A DNA stretch of 64,000 nucleotides from Xanthoparmelia taractica (taxonomy: Eukaryota > Ascomycota > Lecanoromycetes > Lecanorales > Parmeliaceae): the NCBI GenBank assembly GCA_033085395.1, contig JANQBS010000031.1, forward strand, positions 1 through 64,000, in the 5' to 3' direction. Both the position numbers and the translations under genes were made by a program. The notes beneath the pieces were generated by a model. It had not been told where the DNA came from. It ran no database searches and saw nothing but the letters and a program-made list of their open reading frames with translations. Position 1 is the first letter of the stretch, and each line of letters begins with the position of its first letter. Of this stretch, positions 1 to 10,088 are shown piece by piece.

Positions 1-1480
1 GAATTTCTAATTCTTATATTAATAATTTTAAATATTAAAGTTTTAATTAGTAATATATAAAAAAGAAATAAGAATAAATATTATAATATAGATATATAAT
101 AAAGATTTATATAGCTATATTATATATTTATAAAAGTAAGAATAAAGATTAAAGATAATAATAATAAATAAATTTATAATAAGATTTTAATTACTACTTA
201 TTAGCTTTAATAATTCTTTTATTTAAATATAATCATAACTAATAAAAATAATTAATAAGAATAATAATTAAATATACTTCTAAGTATTTATTATCGCTAC
301 TAAATTTAATATCTAATAAAACTTATAAGATATAGCTAGTAAATTACAAAAGATCTACTGAAAATACTATTCAGCCCTATGAGTAACCGCAGTGGGGGTG
401 AACCCTTCTAATAGTGGGGGCCAGAATGGATGTGGGATGAAAAGCACAATTGTAATAATTTAATTGATGGAAATGAGACGATACAGCACTGACTGAAAGA
501 CTCGTGCATAATCAGGTCATGTGGTGGTCGGATCTGCATTTAACACCCTTAAAAAGCAAGGATTTTCTCAGACCATGCAATGCTGCCCTATTCCACACAA
601 TTGCCTCCGCATCTGCATCGTTGAAAATCTTTTCAACTCGAAGCAGTCGGATACGTTATGTAGGAAGCAATGTCGATACGTCTAGTGACGGGCCCCCACA
701 TCCGGGATATAGAGCGACTCGATGCATTCAACAAGTGTCGAATATCGATAGAATTATTTTCTTAAAGTTTAAAGAATGAAAAAAAAAAACGAATTCATAA
801 GAACTTAAAATGAATTTATTAAACTTTATGAAATTTTTAATATTTTTCTTTAAAATATAAAACTTTATCTTAAAGTACGGTGCATAATGGGGTGGAGTGG
901 AGTCTAACTCCCAATCCCCCAACCCCGGCGTCGGGTTTGAGGGGCTTTGAAGGGTCCCCGAACCGGGTAGGGATTTCAAAAAGACCCCCGGGGTCCCCGA
1001 AAACCCCATCTCAAATCCCAGCCCAATTGAAAACCTTAAAGAATATTATTACGTAGCGTGTTTTAAGTATAAAAGTTAATATATTTAATCTTATAGTTAT
1101 AAAGATATATTTAATTTAAGTAAACTTGTTCTCGAAATACTCTTAATTTATATTATTATATATTACGAATTTAATTTATAAGCATTTATATATACTTACT
1201 ATCTTTATAAGAAAATTTTATTTCATAAAATATCTTAAGAAAATACTAAATTTATATCTCTTTAAAGATATAATATCTATTTATATTAAAACTATATTCT
1301 ATCTCGAACTTATAGTATTTTTCGTAAAATATACTAAAATTCTTTTAGTTATTAATGATAACTCTATAATATTAATATAGTTTTTAGAATCTTTATATAC
1401 TCGACTTAGAAGCTAGCGAGCACTCTACTAAAGAAGATACTTAGGTGTAGTATATATATACATATACGAGTCCGTAACCG
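1..1480. repeat. AT-rich, RIP-like degenerate repeat stretch
   Basis: Bases 1-360, about 780-870 and about 1020-1440 are almost purely A+T with many TA/AT steps and no usable reading frame. Between them lie islands of normal or GC-rich composition (about 361-780 and 880-1020), including runs of C and G. This sharp alternation is what repeat-induced point mutation leaves in old transposon copies of filamentous ascomycetes. The island at 504-780 can be read as a short frame weakly reminiscent of the C-terminal dimerisation region of hAT transposases, but the match is too poor to name an element. Terminal repeats were not identified; the element may extend left of the window. Confidence 0.55.
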
Positions 1481-3368
1481 CGAAAAAGATCATGCGTGCG
1501 TGTGTGAGTGAAATATAGTACGGGTCTTGAGATTTAGCTATCGGCGCTAAGATAGCTGAGTTTGTATTTACTTTACTTACTTTACTACGTGACTACCTAC
1601 CTTTACATGCATCGAGATTTCATCACATTATTAATATGCTATGATGAGATAGAATAAGAGAGAGATTGTCTAAGATGAGCAACTGTTTACGGATTATTTT
1701 ATACTGTTGATCGGGGGGTTTTTTTTTCCTAGAGGAGAAAAACACTGAAGTGTTGCTTGCCACTGTGGTTTTTCCTACTACCAGTAACGGAAGAAAATTA
1801 CCTCTGTCGAATTCTAATACCCGTGTCTACATAGTCTCGATTTTTATATTGCCCCGTTATTCTTCCAGCGCCATTGTCAGGAAAAGGAGGAATGTATAGG
1901 CAGTGTGGTTTGAGGGGAGTGGTGAGGGTTTTCAAGGAGGGAAAAGAGGGGAGCTTTGAATAGGTATAGGGATAATGATAGGGCTAGGGAGGATGTTTGG
2001 TTACAAGACTCCATATATTGATCGTACTATACTTAAATAGTCACGACCATCCGCGGCCCAAATGAACCCAATCCCATACCTACATCACCTTACCTCCACG
2101 CCCCGCTGAAGCACTAAGCCCCCTTTTCAGACTTATACTATCCGTTGTCTGTTCTCTTCGTGTTACGTAGGGCAGAGAGCTTGCGGAAAATAATAGGTTC
2201 GGGGATGCTAGTGGTGTTTGTTCCTATTGGGTTTGAGGTGTTGGGGGTGTGGAGGGGTGGTATGTGGGATGTTAGGACAGGAGATAGAAGGGGGTCCAGG
2301 ATGTGGGGGCGTTTGGGAGGGGGTGGTAGGGTGGAGTGATGGGTAATGTGGGAGTACTTACTATTTGCGTGATGGAAGATGGATGCGGGAGGCGGTGTTG
2401 AGCTTTTGTTTTGCAAGCCGTTGCTCGCTTGTTTTAAGGAGAGCGGAGTGATGAGGAAGTAGTGTTGAGAGCATGTGATATGCAGGCTGTCCAAACATTA
2501 GCGTAGTTATACGACATGTGGGATTCTTCTTCATTTAACTTTAGTAGAAGGAAATGATCAAGGCTTAGTCCTGTGACTCTAAGGATCTGGTTCAGGTAAT
2601 GAGAGGGCCTTCACTACTGCATCTCAAGCTACTTCTGCTATGCTCAGTGAATCCTCCGGAGCAACGACACAAAATCAAGACAAGATTACAAGGGGTAGAA
2701 AATGACTTACATCACTAGTGTTTCCTTCTGGAAAAATGAAGCACCTAGTGCTTCCCTTCCCTTTCTCTCACATCAACACACCAAGGTATATCCTACAGTG
2801 AATCTCCCTCCAATTCACCACCTTTTGCCACCATCACTGCCCACTATATAACCCCCGAAAAATCCCCGATTGGACTCTCCTTCTTATATTCAACCATGCC
2901 TTACCCCATTCAGTCAGCAGTTCTGTCTTTCCACACTGAGTCTTTGTTGCAATGTTTCATATTATACGCTAGAGACGGAATGAAGCAGGACATTGGAGAT
3001 GACGACAGCTCGACTCTCACGGTGGCTGGGAGTCAGGGAACGTGACTCCAAGGATGGAAAGCACCCGGGGCTATATATACATAGTGGAATATTCTTCTTG
3101 TTTTCGTTCTTTTCTCCAGCGATATCTTCTGGCATTCTGGACTGTAGACAAACGCTTTCTCCGTTGATCTGTTTCCTGAGATTTCTTGAGCACATCGACA
3201 GCTTTGAGTCTCCAGATTCGGATATCTTGATCTCCCCTCAACACCGTTGAGAGCATTCGAAGGGCTGCTTCTATCTTCTGGGCTTTGGTAAGTGTCAGCT
3301 GCCTTTGACCTTCTCGCGCAACGTCTTTGTATTAACATTTGATCAGCGACATACATTCAAAGCCCAAG
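1481..3368. other. Intergenic, no gene seen
   Basis: Composition returns to normal after about 1500. Short open frames on both strands (for example near 2140-2490) lack a methionine start with support, splice logic or recognisable domains. A pyrimidine-rich stretch and CT-rich tracts from about 2750 onward probably belong to the promoter and 5' leader of the gene starting at 3369. Confidence 0.5.
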
Positions 3369-4289
3369 ATGTCAGCCAATGACCAGATTCTCGGCAACGT
3401 GGGTGGAGAAGAGGCGATGGCAATTGACGGCGAGGTTGGCGCTGACATCGAGTAAGTCAGAATCATTAGGGATTCGGAATCTTCATTAACACATTTAGGC
3501 CAACGGGAACGGTGGCCGTAGATAACGCTGGCGAAGCGAGCCAGTCGGGAGACAGCGATGCCGTGAACGATAACGCGGTTGACAGTGGTGCTGCTGGCAG
3601 CGCTACGAGGCCAGTGTAAGTTTCAAACCCTCGCTTCCAGCTCGCTCAACACTAATTCCCTAAGCGATGATCCGAGCGTGCCACCAGCGAACGGTGCAGA
3701 ACGTCTCACCACCCTGCCGAACGAGGTCCAACACCTCATCAGTACGCACTCCGACCTTATGGCCCGTCATAGCATAGGGCTCTCCTGCACAGCTCTCCGT
3801 CAGAACACAGACGCTCCTCCCCCCATGTCTCGAGGGGATTACATCGAATTTCAGAAGCAGCTCGAAATCCACTCCTCTCGCAAGCTCAGAAACCTATATT
3901 GCCCTTCTTGTGACACCTTCAAAAAGCCCACGCCGTCAAAGACAACATTCACAGATGCTCAGGCCGTTCAAAATCATAGTGGTAGACGATTCTGCATCGA
4001 ATGTGGCATTGCAAATGGGCACTTCGATAGGCGCGATGTGGTGATCAAGAAAAAGAAGCTTTTCTTGTGTGGGGGCTGCAAGCTCCTGTTGCCGCATGAG
4101 AAGGAGGAGAGTGTTATCGCGGATGCTGTCTTTACGAAGGCTTACCCATATCGTGACAGCGGCTGGGGACAAGGTGCAGAGATCACCATCGATTCCGGGA
4201 GGAAGAGGTGGTGTAAACCCTGCCGCGCCGTGATTGCGAATTTGGGAGAGAGCGGTGCGGTGAAGGTGAGGCAGGTCTATATCCGTTGA
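3369..4289 (+). CDS. F-box-like, cysteine-rich protein of unknown function
   Basis: Three exons are inferred: 3369-3451, 3499-3615 and 3665-4289, giving 274 residues. Both introns are 47-49 bases with clear GTAAGT donors and TAG/AAG acceptors, and the phases join cleanly. The first 70 residues are acidic and Ala/Gly-rich (MSANDQILGNVGGEE...). Residues about 78-115 resemble a degenerate F-box (LTTLPNEVQHLI, then GLSCTALR). The C-terminal half carries paired cysteines (YCPSC, FCIEC, LCGGC, WCKPC) spaced like zinc-binding knuckles, interleaved with a Lys-rich patch. This layout is seen in uncharacterised fungal F-box-like proteins. A role in ubiquitin ligase complexes would be inference only; no target-binding repeats are visible. 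The start was chosen because it is the only ATG upstream of the spliced frame. Confidence 0.75.
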
Positions 4290-4687
4290 GACATTGGGAT
4301 CGGGCTTGGGGACTTGCGATGGTCGAAGCACGCAGAACAACCTTCTCAATGAAGTATCATAAATGGTACTTGCCCTCGTCCATTCCATCGCTATTGGCCG
4401 TGTCCATTTGGCTGGGCCTGGGAGAAAGAGATGGATGATCGGCGAAGACACGGATAGAGTGGAAGTCGAGGTTAGCCAAAGAGAAAAGGACAGAATTAGA
4501 AGCAGAGTCCAGCACGGGTGTTGCTGAGGCAGGCCTGAGAAGGGAGAGCACCACCTTGCTCAGCAACCACTAACCCTCAACCACCCACCAATCTCCCTCC
4601 TTTACTTGCTGTTGCTCCCACACAGAGAAGACAGCAGTGTCAACACCACTCACGCAAAACTCGTACAACAGCCACCAGCAAGCCATC
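4290..4687. other. Intergenic, promoter of the small ORF at 4688
   Basis: No supported gene. A minus-strand frame crosses this region but lacks any recognisable protein character. The CA/CT-rich stretch 4565-4690, ending in CAGCCACCAGCAAGCCATC before an ATG, looks like a fungal 5' leader. Confidence 0.4.
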
Positions 4688-4877
4688 ATGGCCCAGTCAC
4701 CCAGCTTTGCCCCTTCTGTTGACCGACGGTAATTTGAACCACGTCCCTAGCGTCGAGGAGATGCAGCAAGGCTACAAGACTGCGGAAGACTATGGTCTGA
4801 CTCAGAAAGCTCTTTCGAATTTTGCAAACGAGATGATGAGGGAATTAGATAGAAAAGCCGAAAAGGGTGAGATATAA
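4688..4877 (+). pseudogene. Small protein ORF with apparent one-base frameshift
   Basis: An ATG at 4688 in good context reads MAQSPSFAPSVDRR and stops at 4730-4732. A second frame, open through the same interval and ending at TAA 4875-4877, reads NLNHVPSVEEMQQ then a charged helix-like tail ending RKAEKGEI. Joining the two frames by one base near 4728 gives a natural-looking protein of about 62 residues, so I read this as one small gene broken by a single-base indel. Alternatives: translation starts at the internal ATG 4761 (38 residues), or a 22-base GT..AG segment (4731-4752) is removed. The latter keeps phase perfectly but is far below normal intron size. No function recognised; the product would be soluble and helical. 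Confidence 0.4.
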
Positions 4878-5689
4878 ACAGCGAAGAGATTTGGAGGGTG
4901 GAGGCTTGCGTTCCTAGTCATTCAGTCCAAGTATGATTTAGCAACGCAAGATATACGCCACTTGTTAACATTCTGTGTGTCTTGCTGCGCCTTATGAGTG
5001 ACTATCTAGACATCCAGGGTCCCTTCGGCCTAGAATTTGGCTGGGACTGCGGGATCGTATCTAAGGCGAGCGTGGAACAATAAGCCTTCCAACGATATCA
5101 TCCAGTAAGTATTTCCGCAAGTCCAGCAATGATGCATACCGTAAATTTACTGAGCCTACTGATTTGAAACACCCATGTGTGCATATCCTTCAAGGAGGCC
5201 GAGGTATAGCAGTCCAGCCATGAACAGAAATTGGTCTGGTTCTAACATTCCAGCCTCAACGACCTGTTTGTTCGGTCCCAGCCTCGAACATGGGCAAGAA
5301 GGCTGAAGACTAAGCCAAGGCGGCGAGGATGGTCACAAAATCACTGCCTTGAGACATTCATTTCATGATCGGGCTTTAAAATAGAGGAGAAGGCTGCGTA
5401 GATAGTTCTTCGCAGTTTAGAGGTGAAGCACAACCATCACAATGTCATTTGGAGAAGTCCTGTAGGATTTCGCGAGTGGTTTACCTTCTTTAGGCCCTTG
5501 TATTGGCGCTAATATCGGCGCAGGCGCTTAAATGCGGTTATTCCCGGATGGGTAAACACATGTCCTGACACTGATTTGGTACCTGCGTTGCATAAATACC
5601 ACACCATTGCCTCTTTGGCTGCTTAGCACAGCTGAGCAGAGCAGAGCAGAACTTTTGTCAATGGCAAAATCGCTTAAGCGTCACCCATC
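4878..5689. other. Intergenic, no gene seen
   Basis: About 800 bases without a supported frame on either strand. The last 100 bases, with short GCTGAGCAGAGCAGAGCAGA repetition and ending in CACCCATC before an ATG, look like the promoter and leader of the following E2 gene. Confidence 0.45.
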
Positions 5690-7240
5690 ATGACAATCGC
5701 GCTGCTACGAATCAGACAATGTCTTCTACGGACAAGTCGAAATGGTACTCTTCTCTACCGCACCTTCCACACTTCTTTGCCGCGGCCTGTAATACGGCCA
5801 TTCTTGCTCTCTGATATTGGTGAAGGTGAGAATCGAGTCTTGTCTGCTCCATCTGTCCTAGCTCATTTGTCCCAGGTATCAAAGAAGTGCAGATTATACA
5901 GTGGTTCGTCGAGCCAGGGGCACGCGTTGAGCAGTTCGACAAGATCTGCGAGGTCCAGTCTGATAAAGCTACTACAGAGGTACTCTAAGCTACGCAGAGC
6001 AAGGGATACTGGAAGCAACTAATAGCGCGTAGATCACATCCAGGTTTGACGGAGTGATCAAAAAGTTGCACTATGAAGCGGAGGATGTAGCGCAGGTGGG
6101 CAAGGTAACAACCTTACTTCTCTCTCCTTTCTAAAACACGAAGCTAAAGAGAAAAAGCCGCTTTGCGATATCGATGTTCAAAGTGACATCTCGCCCGAAG
6201 ATGAAGCCATCCTGGCCCCTCCAGCTGAGCAAGCCGGGTCTCCATCAGACCCACAGCAGCCGCAGAAAGCTGCAGAACAGCATGTGAAGGCGCTAGAAGA
6301 AGTAAAAGACCCTGCTACCGCGGAGAAACGCGCAGCACTGGCCACACCTGCCGTTCGAGGCCTTCTTAAAGAACTAAACGTGAAAATAGCGCATGTCACG
6401 GGTACTGGTAAAGACGGACGAATAACCAAAGATGATGTCCAGAAGTTTGTGGCAGCTCGAGAAATAGAGCCTACCCAGTCGATCCAACCACGGTCTGCAA
6501 GAGCGTCTTCTAACGCAGATCAGGCTCAAGTAGAAAAGCCAATTACGCTCACACCCGTCCAGAGCCAAATGTTCAAGACGATGACAAGATCTCTCAGTAT
6601 ACCGCATTTCCTCTATGCTGATGAAGTGGATGTGACTGCGCTGTCCACGCTCCGCCAGCGCTTAAACAGCCAGCGATCGAGTACTCAAAGGCTCTCGTAC
6701 ATATCTTTTATCATCAAGGCCGTGTCTCTGGCTTTGGAGGACTTCCCTCTTCTAAACGCTCGTGTTGATACAGGGACCGGAGAGGCTGCACCAAAGCTTG
6801 TGATGCGCGAGAAGCATAACATTGGCGTGGCCATGGACACTACTCAGGGGCTCCTGGTACCCAACATAAAGGATGTCTCCACAAGGTCAATCCTCGACAT
6901 CGCGTCAGAGGTCTCCCGGCTCCAATCGCTAGCGAAGGACGGCAAACTGCCCGTCAATGATCTGACAGGTGGTACCGTCACAGTGAGCAATATTGGCAGC
7001 ATAGGTGGCACGTACGTGGCTCCAGTCCTCATCCAAAGTGAGGTCGCTATCTTGGGTATCGGAAAAGCCAGGGTCATTCCAGCATTCGACGAGCACGACC
7101 GCGTGTTCAAGAAAGAGGTCATGAATTTCAGCTGGAGCGCTGATCACCGCGTCGTGGATGGTGCGACAATGGCAAGAATGGCAGAGCGAGTCAGAGCTTT
7201 TGTCGAAGAGCCAGCGCTGATGATGACAAAGCTCAGATGA
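5690..7240 (+). CDS. Branched-chain 2-oxoacid dehydrogenase E2 (dihydrolipoyl transacylase), mitochondrial
   Basis: Four exons are inferred (5690-5825, 5876-5979, 6033-6104, 6158-7240), giving 464 residues. Residues 1-33 are Arg/Leu/Ser-rich without acids, a mitochondrial presequence. A single lipoyl domain follows, with lipoyl-lysine K76 in the motif EVQSDKATTE and the downstream VGKPLCDID signature. The peripheral subunit-binding domain lies at about 162-200 (ATPAVRGLLKELN...GRITKDDV). The C-terminal catalytic domain ends with the acyltransferase motif DHRVVDG, giving H434 and D438. The SDKATTE lipoyl site and one-lipoyl layout fit the branched-chain enzyme (valine, leucine and isoleucine catabolism) better than pyruvate or 2-oxoglutarate E2. 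The third acceptor was placed at AAAAG/CCG because it restores the family's GKPL sequence; an in-frame alternative six bases upstream would add two lysines. Start and stop are unambiguous. Confidence 0.93.
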
Positions 7241-8057
7241 AGCCCCGAATGCTGGCTTCTGGATTGGGGGGATAGCATCTCTGGCTATCTTTCGCTGACC
7301 CGAGGTAATTGATCACTTCATGCAGCCACCTCCGGCCTGCGGTATCGCTGGTTGAGACCCTCAAGTGATCATGCGAGAGGCCTGGACCTTTGAGTAGAAA
7401 CCTATCTAAAATGGAGCAGGTTGCAGTGGTGGCAGCTTCTTCGTTTCCTCAAACTTCCAAGTTGCTCGGAGGAATCGAACCAAAAGTTGGAAGTGAAATA
7501 TCAACAGATGTTGCGGGTTAGTTGTGGCTGACCAGTTGTGGGGATACAATTTGATACCTTGGACGAGCCAAAACGTTATCAACAGGCTTCCTCACAGATC
7601 ACGAGCCCCCACAAAGTACGCCACAAATTTTCAATCCACGATGCTTTCCAAAAACCCCACGAAGCTTCAACTCTCCCACTGCCATCAAACTCCCACCTTC
7701 AAACTCAAGTCTCAAGCATCGCCGATCCAGACCTGCAAGTATCCCGTGATGCCGGCTTGCCGAAGGGAACGGGCCATACAACATCACCTGATGCAAAACC
7801 TTGTTATGCAACCCTGAACATAGATGCATCATTGGACCCTTGCAAGGCTACATGAAACTTTCTACCCCTCATGTACTACGAATACGTCATGCGTGCCCTT
7901 GGCCTTGGCTTTGGCCCTGTTATATATTACCCCACACTGCTTTGAACTGATATATCCCAAAGCAGTAAAGTAATAATAAACCTCCATCATCAAGACCCAA
8001 CAACAACACAGCAACACTCACCTCTCTTTCATCAAAGATCCAACTAGGACAGCAAAC
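7241..8057. other. Intergenic: E2 3' region and Con-6 promoter
   Basis: Overlapping frames at 7524-7855 have no protein-like character and no splice support. A TATATATTA box-like stretch at about 7921-7930 and a CA-rich leader (7990-8057) precede the Con-6 start and are plausible core promoter and 5' UTR. Confidence 0.4.
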
Positions 8058-8427
8058 ATGACAGACCAAGTCCACGACCAGAGCATCGCCGGCACAGCAA
8101 AGGACAACATCCCCACCATGTCTAAGACCATGGACGAAGTCCATGACAACCCGGAGGATATCTCGAACAAAGCGAGCGGCTACAAGGTACAGCTTCGTCC
8201 TCGGTTATCTTTTCCCTCCCCTCCTCTCCCCTCCTCTCGTCTCCTCTTCTCTCCATCAACGCACATCAGAAGAGCGAGAGAGAGAGAGACCGCTGACCAT
8301 ACCTCCATACCAGGCCACCATCTCCAATCCCCACGTCAGTGACAGCGCGAAGAAGAATGCCAAGGAGATGCTTGGGGAGTTGGGCGGCGAGGATGCGTTT
8401 ATGAAGAATAATGGCAAGGGGGAGTAG
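8058..8427 (+). CDS. Conidiation-specific protein 6 (Con-6) family
   Basis: Two exons, 8058-8186 and 8314-8427, split by a 127-base CT- and GA-rich intron, encode 80 residues. The protein is hydrophilic and lacks hydrophobic segments. The second half matches the Con-6 repeat: GYKATISNPHVSDSAKKNAK followed by EMLGEL, with the typical NPxVS...AKxxAxxxL pattern. The first half has a related but weaker NPEDISNKASGYK segment. Con-6 proteins of Neurospora and relatives are small stress- and conidium-associated proteins released or degraded at germination; the biochemical role is unknown. The intron falls right at the Con-6 motif and its removal is needed to form it, which supports the model. The gene converges on VPS26. 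Confidence 0.88.
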
Positions 8428-8837
8428 ATTGCCTATGAACCTCGTTGCTGTGCATGGTTTGGGAAAGGGCTCAGAACGCGTGTCGTGAGGAAAATAGGAG
8501 AGATTTGGGAGTAATTGAATTTCTTTGGCATGGCTCGGTTGTACCATTAGCTATGGAATCATGGTTCCGAGATCTCTGTTTTTGCATGGCGCGAAAAGTT
8601 TCGCTGTCACGGTCAAACTTGACTTCTGCGTCGTATTGGGATACTCCTTTCATCCCTCGACCAACCTCAACTTTTTGCGCCCAAGATGGTAAAACGGGGT
8701 ATGTATGAAAGAATTCTACATCGTATGCGAACGCTCCCAACGCCACGCCATGTCCTGAGGTAGTTCTGAATACAAACTCTTGAAACTCTTCCTTCACTGG
8801 CCAGAACAGAATAGAATTCCACGATTCCACGATTTTT

Positions 8838-10088
8838 TCATCCAGCCGCTCCGGTAATCTGCTGCGGTTGCGACTGTGCGTGCTGTAGTTGTGCGGCGGC
8901 GACTTCGGGAGCCTGCCTGTAGAGGACGATTTCCGATTGCTTGAAGTAGCGGCGGGCGTCTGTGGAGGAAGAGGGAGGTGTTAGTGGTGTGGTGGTTGGG
9001 GTTGTTGATGGTCAGGGTTGGGAGAGGGAAGGAGGGGGGGAAGAGGGAGAGGGGACGGGAGAGGTAAGGGGGGAAGGAATGGGGAAGCACGGACCTTCGT
9101 CAATGAGGACGAGACTTAGGTAGTAGCGGGTGGAGTATTTTTTGTTCACTTCGCGGAATGTGGGGGTGAGGTCGAAACCGCCTAGGAAGAGGCGGATGGG
9201 GATCGTTTCTCCTGGTTATACAAAGTCAGTGACTGATGTTTCATGTCGGGACCAAGGCTAGATATGTACCTCTTGATGGCGAGCCGTCCATGATCTATAG
9301 AGTCAGCAGTTTCTTGTAGATTCTAACGGCACATCACGAACCTCAAATCTGACCAACGTTTCACTCTCATTATACTGGTTGGGCGCAACGCCTGTCGTCT
9401 CCCTCCGTATAATCGACAGCTCCATATGTTTGATCTTTAACCGCACCAGCAAAAAGTATATCCTCCCCACAATCACGTCCTTCAGATGGTACTTGGACTT
9501 TGAATACTCGAATTCAATATGTAGGCAGTCTTCAATCCCAACATCCATTTTGATCGAGCTGTTCGTCTCAGGCGGTATCCGGTAAGAGTACACCCATATG
9601 TCTTTCTCCCGTATCACATCCGCCATCCGTCGCGACACCGTGACCCGCACGAAGTAGCGTAGTTTGACGTTGATGCCGTTGTAGGATTCATACTGCTTTT
9701 CCACGTTCTTGAAGTTGAAGTCAAATGTTTGCGGATGTTGGAGATCACCTGGGGCAGCTAACTCCTGGCCGAGGGAGAGGAATTCGTAGTGGTTGCCCCG
9801 GTCGAAGAACATCTCTGTGATCCAGTTGGTCAGCGTTTGGATTTGCACCGTGCTGGTAGGGGGAGAGGTACCAATTGTGCCGATGAATTGGACCTTGATG
9901 CCCGTATGTTCCAGCCTCTTGCCATCTTTCGGTCTTATTGTTACGCCTCCCCTGACAGACTCGCCGTCCATGTATAATGGGGCCTTTTCTCGCCGGCCCT
10001 TGTCGAGCTTCATATCAATCATAGTCCTGTCATCAGCGTCTTCGAGGATGATGTCGATATCGACGGGCGTAGAGAAGAAGTACGACAT
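8838..10088 (-). CDS. VPS26: Retromer subunit VPS26
   Basis: Five exons in transcript order: 10088-9872, 9814-9342, 9294-9270, 9211-9095 and 8959-8838, giving 317 residues. The N-terminus MSYFFSTPVDIDIILED and the segments KRLEHTGIKVQFIG, MFFDRGNHYEF, ELQ/DLQHPQTFDFNFKN, YFVRVTVSRR and YNESETLVRFE are the arrestin-fold Vps26 core. The C-terminal exons supply IMDGSPSRGETIPIR, FDLTPTFREVNKK and DARRYFKQSEIVLYRQ. With Vps35 and Vps29 it forms the cargo-selective retromer that returns sorting receptors from endosomes to the Golgi. The first intron (9815-9871, 57 bases) has no stop and a length divisible by three, so unspliced reading inserts 19 foreign residues after FIGTI; family sequence shows it is an intron. 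An AG just upstream of the ATG hints at a 5' UTR intron. Confidence 0.93.

Noticed and set aside
504..779. Possible hAT transposase C-terminus
   Set aside because: Only a vague pattern match in a short frame; not enough residues agree to name an element, so it was left inside the repeat region.
7462..7490. tRNA-like B-box reverse complement (GGAATCGAACC)
   Set aside because: No matching A box, acceptor stem or cloverleaf could be built around it.
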